Below are positions 60,286 to 64,000 of a stretch of DNA of 64,000 bases, one piece after another. Location: positions 1 through 64,000 of the forward strand of contig NZ_BDBC01000014.1 in NCBI RefSeq assembly GCF_001612785.1. The letters run 5' to 3'. Under the pieces are notes generated by a model. It had not been told where the DNA came from and did not search any database. It was given only the letters and a program-made list of their open reading frames with translations. The position numbers were made by a program, and so were the translations under genes. Numbering within the stretch: the first letter of the stretch is position 1; every line of letters begins with the position of its first letter. The stretch is from Nocardia beijingensis NBRC 16342. GTDB lineage: Bacteria > Actinomycetota > Actinomycetes > Mycobacteriales > Mycobacteriaceae.

Positions 60286-61098
60286 ATGACGGCGACCGTC
60301 CCCATCGGGGAATTCTCCAGGCTGAGCAATCTCAGCGTGAAGACGTTGCGCTACTACCACGAGATCGGCCTGCTCGCTCCGGCCGGCATAGACGCGAGTT
60401 CGGGCTATCGGCGGTACGCGACGGCGCAGGTGACGCAGGCACAGTTGATCCGGCGGCTGCGCGAGCTGGACATGCCGGTTCCGGAGATCCGCGCCGTGCT
60501 GGCCGCGCCGGACGAGAACGCGCGGGACGCCACGCTGCGCGCGCATCTGGAGCGCATGGAGGCCGAGCTGGCTCGCACCCGCGCGGTCGTGGCCTCGTTG
60601 CGCGCGCTGCTGACGCCGACCGCTCCGATCACCGTGGAGTATCGCGTGGTCGCGGCATTCCCGGCGGCGGCGATCGGCGCGACGGTGGCGCGCGAGCACA
60701 TCGGCGAGTGGTGCGCTTCGACGTTCCAGGCGTTGTACGAGGCACTGGCCGCCGCCAACATCGCGCCCGCAGGCGTCGGCGGCGCCACCTACGGCACCGA
60801 TTTCTTCGAACAGGACGAAGGCGAGGTCGTCGCGTTCGTGCCGGTCGCCGACACCGGGGTGGCCCTACCCCCAGAGCTTTCGGCGATCGAGTTACCCGCG
60901 CGCCGTTTCGCCGTCGCCGTGCACGACGGCCCGTTCGTCGATTTCGACCGAACCTACGGCGCGCTCGGCAGTCACGTCGCCGAACACGATGTGGCGCTGC
61001 CGGAGCCGATTCGCGAGATGTACCTGCTCGGACCGGACGTGTCCGACGATCCCGCCACCTACCGGACCGAAGTGTGCTGGCCCATCGCCCAGCCGTGA
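60286..61098 (+). CDS. MerR-family regulator with GyrI-like effector domain
   Basis: A 270-residue activator of the BmrR type: a MerR helix-turn-helix and wing (IGEFSRLSNLSVKTLRYYHE, GYRRYATAQVTQAQLIRRLR), a coiled coil near residues 85-110, and a C-terminal effector domain of the SOUL/GyrI-like fold that binds hydrophobic or cationic drugs. The ATG at 60286 is set by the promoter spacing. It autoregulates through the 19-bp-spacer promoter and is co-transcribed with the VOC gene 12 bp downstream, its probable target. Confidence 0.87.
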   Translation: MTATVPIGEFSRLSNLSVKTLRYYHEIGLLAPAGIDASSGYRRYATAQVTQAQLIRRLRELDMPVPEIRAVLAAPDENARDATLRAHLERMEAELARTRAVVASLRALLTPTAPITVEYRVVAAFPAAAIGATVAREHIGEWCASTFQALYEALAAANIAPAGVGGATYGTDFFEQDEGEVVAFVPVADTGVALPPELSAIELPARRFAVAVHDGPFVDFDRTYGALGSHVAEHDVALPEPIREMYLLGPDVSDDPATYRTEVCWPIAQP

Positions 61099-61110
61099 AA
61101 GGAGATATCC

Positions 61111-61458
61111 ATGACGCTCTCGATCGCCCACGTCACCATCGATTGTGAGGATGCGGGCGCGCTCGCCGCATTCTGGTCACGGTTGCTGGAAACGCCCGTC
61201 GATCCCGACCCCACCCCCGAGTTCGCCACCGTCGGCCGGACCGCGGGCGCCCCGACTCCGCTGATGTTCATCCGCGTGCCCGACAAGAACCCCGGCAAGA
61301 ACGTCATCCACCTCGACCTGCTCGCTTCCGGCCGGGACGAGGTCGCACGCGCGATCGATCTGGGCGCGAAGCACGTCGCCGACTTCGACGAGTGGGGCAT
61401 GAAGTGGACGACGCTGGCCGATCCCGAGGGGAACCTCTTCGACATCGCGGCCGAGTAG
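61111..61458 (+). CDS. VOC-superfamily (glyoxalase/bleomycin-resistance-like) protein
   Basis: A 115-residue single VOC module: LSIAHVTIDCEDAGALAAFW, NVIHLDLLASGRDEVARAID and TTLADPEGNLFDI show the paired beta-alpha-beta-beta-beta repeats and the metal-ligand positions (His near 7, His near 66, Glu near 109). Single-module VOC proteins act as dimers for antibiotic binding or glyoxalase-type chemistry. Second gene of the MerR operon; AAAGGAGAT precedes the ATG. Confidence 0.85.
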   Translation: MTLSIAHVTIDCEDAGALAAFWSRLLETPVDPDPTPEFATVGRTAGAPTPLMFIRVPDKNPGKNVIHLDLLASGRDEVARAIDLGAKHVADFDEWGMKWTTLADPEGNLFDIAAE

Positions 61459-61472
61459 ACCGCGAGCAGACC

Positions 61473-61504
61473 CGCGACGACGGCCCGAACGGACCGTCGT
61501 CGCG
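61473..61504. terminator. terminator between the VOC gene and SRPBCC gene
   Basis: CGCGACGACGG, 10-nt loop, CCGTCGTCGCG: a perfect 11-bp stem between convergent genes. Confidence 0.8.
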
Positions 61505-61513
61505 TCCGTCCGA

Positions 61514-61948
61514 TCAGGCCAGTTCGCGCTGCAGGTTGGCGAGCACCTCGGCCTGGATCTTCTTCAGCCCGAGCGGCGCGAAGATGCCCTCGAAGATGCC
61601 CGCGATGCCGCCCGCGCCCTTCCAGGTGGTGCGCAGCGTGACCCGCGCGCCGGCGCCCTCCGGGGTGACGGTCCAGGTGTTCACCAAGGTGGAGTTCGAG
61701 TCACGCTCGGTGACAATGGAATCGGACACCGTGACGACCGCGTGCACGTTGCGCGAGCGCTTCTCGGTGGCCTGCAACGTCCACTCCGCTACGGTGCCCG
61801 CGCCCTTGCCGCCCTCGACCACCTTGTAGTCGCGGTAGTGCGAGGAGAGGATGCGCGGACGCACCGTGTCGTAGTCGGCGATGGCCTCCAGCGCACGCTG
61901 CGGATCCGCCGCCACGTCGATCGAACTACTGGCGCTGACCTGTCCCAC
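61514..61948 (-). CDS. SRPBCC family protein (Rv3718c homolog)
   Basis: A 144-residue START/Bet v1-like protein: SSSIDVAADPQRALEAIADY, SSHYRDYKVVEGGKGAGTVA, and an amphipathic C-terminal helix (LKKIQAEVLANLQREL). The GTG at 61948 follows AAGGAGTT. Position next to the FAD oxidoreductase and methyltransferase genes matches Rv3718c-Rv3720. Possible lipid or polyprenyl carrier; not tested. Confidence 0.82.
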   Translation of the reverse strand: MGQVSASSSIDVAADPQRALEAIADYDTVRPRILSSHYRDYKVVEGGKGAGTVAEWTLQATEKRSRNVHAVVTVSDSIVTERDSNSTLVNTWTVTPEGAGARVTLRTTWKGAGGIAGIFEGIFAPLGLKKIQAEVLANLQRELA

Positions 61949-62148
61949 GATGAACTCCTTGTCCGGATGCGGTGTCTCGACGGATCTCCATCCTGCCCTG
62001 CCCGCGCCGGAGCGAAGCGGCGAGGGCGCAGCGTGTGGCGAACTTCTCCGGACATTTCGGTATTCCCCTTCGCAACATATGCGTGACATTTCTCCACCAC
62101 CCCGGCCTCGCGGTGGCCCCGCCGAATGGTCCGTACTAGCGTCGAGGG

Positions 62149-63597
62149 GTGGCAGTGAGTCTGTTGGGGAAGGCCGGACACGCGCCGGCCGCACGCGAAT
62201 CAGGATTTGCCGCGCATCGAGCGGGCGTGGACCGCCTTCTGGCGAGTTACCGCGCCATACCCGAGCACGCCAACGTCCGTTTGGCCAAGAAGACCTCGAA
62301 CCTTTTCCGCGCCAGGGCCGAGAACCCCGCGCCCGGCCTCGACGTCTCGGGGCTGACCAGGGTGATCGCGGTGGACCCTGTCGCGAGGACCGCCGACGTG
62401 GCAGGCATGACCACCTACGAGGAGTTGGTCGCCGCCACCCTTCCGTACGGGCTGGCGCCGCTGGTGGTTCCCCAGCTCAAGACCATCACGCTGGGCGGCG
62501 CGGTCACCGGCCTCGGCATCGAGTCCACGTCCTTCCGCAGTGGCCTGCCGCACGAGTCGGTGCTGGAGATGGACGTGCTGACCGGCGCGGGCGAGATCCT
62601 CACCGCCACGCCGGACAACGAACACGCCGATCTGTTCCGCGGCTTCCCGAATTCCTACGGCACGCTGGGCTACACGGTCCGGCTGAAGATCGAGCTGGAG
62701 GAGGTCGAGCCGTACGTCGCGCTGCGGCACCTGCGCTTCCGGGACCTGCGCGAACTGGAGGCCGCCCTCGCGACGATCGTGACCGATCGGGAACACGAGG
62801 GCGAACCCGTGGACTATCTCGACGGCGTCGTGTTCTCCGCCGAGGAAAGCTATCTGACGCTCGGCCGCCGGACCGGCGAACCGGGTCCGGTCAGCGACTA
62901 CACCGGGATGGACATCTACTACCGGTCCATCCAGCATGACGGCGGCACGCCCAAGCGCGACCGCCTGACCATCCACGACTACCTGTGGCGCTGGGACACC
63001 GACTGGTTCTGGTGCTCGCGCGCCTTCGGCACGCAGAATCCGAAGATCCGCCGTTTCTGGCCGAAGCGCTACCGGCGCAGCAGCTTCTACTGGAAGCTGG
63101 TGGCGCTGGACCGCAAGTACGACATCGGCGACAAGCTGGAGGCCCGCAAGGGCAATCCACCGCGCGAGCGGGTCGTGCAGGACATCGAAGTGCCGGTGGA
63201 ACGCACCGCCGACTTCGTGGAGTGGTTCCTGCGCGAGATCCCGATCGAGCCGATCTGGCTCTGCCCCCTGCGTTTGCGCGAGACCGGCGGCGCCGAACGC
63301 CCCGGTGGACGCGCGTGGCCGCTGTATCCCCTGGAACCGGGCCGAACCTACGTCAATGTCGGATTCTGGTCGGCCGTGCCCACCGTCCCCGGGCAGCAGG
63401 AGGGCGCGGCCAACCGCGCCATCGAACGGAAGGTGACCGAATTCGACGGTCACAAGTCGCTGTACTCGGATTCCTATTACGACAAGGATGAGTTCGCGGC
63501 ACTCTACGGCGGAAACACCTACACCGAACTGAAGAAACGCTACGACCCGGACCAGCGCCTGCTGGATTTGTATTCGAAGGCGGTGCAACGCAGATGA
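62149..63597 (+). CDS. FAD-binding (DHCR24/TmsA-like) oxidoreductase, Rv3719 homolog
   Basis: A 482-residue flavoprotein with a PCMH-type FAD-binding_4 domain: KTSNLFRARAENPAPGLDVS, ADVAGMTTYEELVAATLPYG and the TLGGAVTGLGIESTSFRSGL FAD-pocket loop near residue 120. The C-terminal half resembles sterol delta-24 reductase (DHCR24). Its stop overlaps the methyltransferase start by 4 nt (ATGA). In other actinobacteria a pair of this type (TmsA/TmsB, BfaA/BfaB) makes 10-methyl fatty acids: the methyltransferase adds a methylene and the flavoprotein reduces it. A role in methyl-branched lipid synthesis is therefore a fair inference; Rv3719/Rv3720 themselves are paralogues of that pair. Confidence 0.83.
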   Translation: MAVSLLGKAGHAPAARESGFAAHRAGVDRLLASYRAIPEHANVRLAKKTSNLFRARAENPAPGLDVSGLTRVIAVDPVARTADVAGMTTYEELVAATLPYGLAPLVVPQLKTITLGGAVTGLGIESTSFRSGLPHESVLEMDVLTGAGEILTATPDNEHADLFRGFPNSYGTLGYTVRLKIELEEVEPYVALRHLRFRDLRELEAALATIVTDREHEGEPVDYLDGVVFSAEESYLTLGRRTGEPGPVSDYTGMDIYYRSIQHDGGTPKRDRLTIHDYLWRWDTDWFWCSRAFGTQNPKIRRFWPKRYRRSSFYWKLVALDRKYDIGDKLEARKGNPPRERVVQDIEVPVERTADFVEWFLREIPIEPIWLCPLRLRETGGAERPGGRAWPLYPLEPGRTYVNVGFWSAVPTVPGQQEGAANRAIERKVTEFDGHKSLYSDSYYDKDEFAALYGGNTYTELKKRYDPDQRLLDLYSKAVQRR

Positions 63598-64000
63598 CGA
63601 CATTCAAGGACCGTTCCGATGTCTTCGCCGATCTCGGGACCAAACTCAGCATTGCCGAGATCTTCGAGACCCTTGTCGAGGGCGAAGTCCCGATCCGGTT
63701 GACGGCCTACGACGGCAGCTCGACCGGCCCCGAGGACTCGCGGTTCGCCCTGGACATCCGGACCCCGCGCGGTATCAACTATCTGGCCACGGCCCCCGGC
63801 GACCTCGGCATGGCCCGCGCCTACATCTCGGGCGACATGACCGCCAGCGGCGTGCACCCTGGTGATCCGTACGAGATCCTGAAGGCGATGGACGGGTTGA
63901 AGTTCCGCCGTCCGTCCGCGCTGGCCCTGGTGACCATCGCGCGCTCGCTGGGCTGGGAGCGGCTCAAGCCGGTCGCCCCGCCGCCGCAGGAGACGCTGCC
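63594..64000 (+). CDS. cyclopropane-fatty-acid-synthase-like SAM methyltransferase, 3' end cut by the window
   Basis: The first 135 residues are present: MTTFKDRSDVFADLGTKLSI, then LTAYDGSSTGPEDSRFALDI and GDLGMARAYISGDMTASGVH, the N-terminal cap of CFA synthase/CmaA-type enzymes with the DLGMARAY-x-SGD motif. The SAM-binding motif lies beyond the window. Homologous in place and sequence to Rv3720. Coupled to the FAD oxidoreductase gene by an ATGA overlap. Confidence 0.83.
   Translation, partial: MTTFKDRSDVFADLGTKLSIAEIFETLVEGEVPIRLTAYDGSSTGPEDSRFALDIRTPRGINYLATAPGDLGMARAYISGDMTASGVHPGDPYEILKAMDGLKFRRPSALALVTIARSLGWERLKPVAPPPQETL

Overview
The window is a high-GC actinobacterial chromosome segment, most likely Nocardia or a very close member of the Mycobacteriales. 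Reasons: third codon positions are almost always G or C, and the gene set includes WhiB4, a PonA2-type penicillin-binding protein, Get3-like ATPase pairs, MurT/GatD and cholesterol oxidase. Blocks also keep the gene order I know from Mycobacterium tuberculosis: Rv3679-Rv3683 at 704-7713, asd/ask/leuA (Rv3708c-Rv3710), murT/gatD (Rv3712-Rv3713), recR/ybaB (Rv3715c-Rv3716c) and Rv3718c-Rv3720 at the right end. Lineage-specific genes are inserted between these blocks.

Layout. 1-703 has no convincing gene and carries a degenerate 52-bp repeat. 704-9335 is the conserved envelope block: bagA-bagB, whiB4, ponA2, a GatB/YqeY protein, a metallophosphoesterase and a proline-rich membrane protein. A tRNA-Pro(CGG) at 9396 is followed by the tail of a decayed integrase. 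9.9-20.7 kb holds a catalytically degenerate SDR, a secreted protein, a GntR-urea carboxylase-allophanate hydrolase operon, a flavin monooxygenase and a P450-TetR operon with well-defined operators. 20.7-25.9 kb is a decay and regulatory zone: a hairpin cluster, a candidate 19-residue membrane peptide, a beta-lactamase pseudogene, a fur-katA operon under a long palindrome, and two families of local direct repeats around an APC permease. 25.9-30 kb holds a serine hydrolase, a class IV aminotransferase, a YefM-YoeB toxin-antitoxin pair and a SnoaL/TetR divergon.

30.1-43 kb is the aspartate and leucine biosynthesis block. Here asd-ask is separated from leuA by about 8.8 kb of envelope and catabolic genes: LtrA, a voltage-sensor-like membrane protein, cholesterol oxidase, a tripeptidyl-aminopeptidase-like hydrolase and TauE. 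leuA is preceded by a leucine leader peptide and a terminator-like hairpin, so attenuation is likely. 43.2-50.5 kb holds a proline-rich MinD-like ATPase, a LysR/EamA divergon, a Tat-exported amine-oxidase-like flavoprotein and a short AT-richer insert flanked by a decayed copy of that flavoprotein's 3' end. 50.5-64 kb holds murT-gatD (peptidoglycan amidation), a two-gene ATP-grasp/alpha-E plus transglutaminase system, small orphan genes, recR-ybaB, a MerR-VOC operon with a 19-bp-spacer promoter, and an FAD oxidoreductase coupled to a cyclopropane-synthase-like methyltransferase that runs off the right edge.

Regulatory theme. At about ten genes a TANNNT-like -10 hexamer lies 6-8 nt upstream of the ATG/GTG with no Shine-Dalgarno sequence. 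This is the signature of leaderless mRNAs, and it also decided several start codons here. No CRISPR array, intact transposase or intact prophage was seen. All functional calls rest on motif and family recognition by eye; no database search was run.
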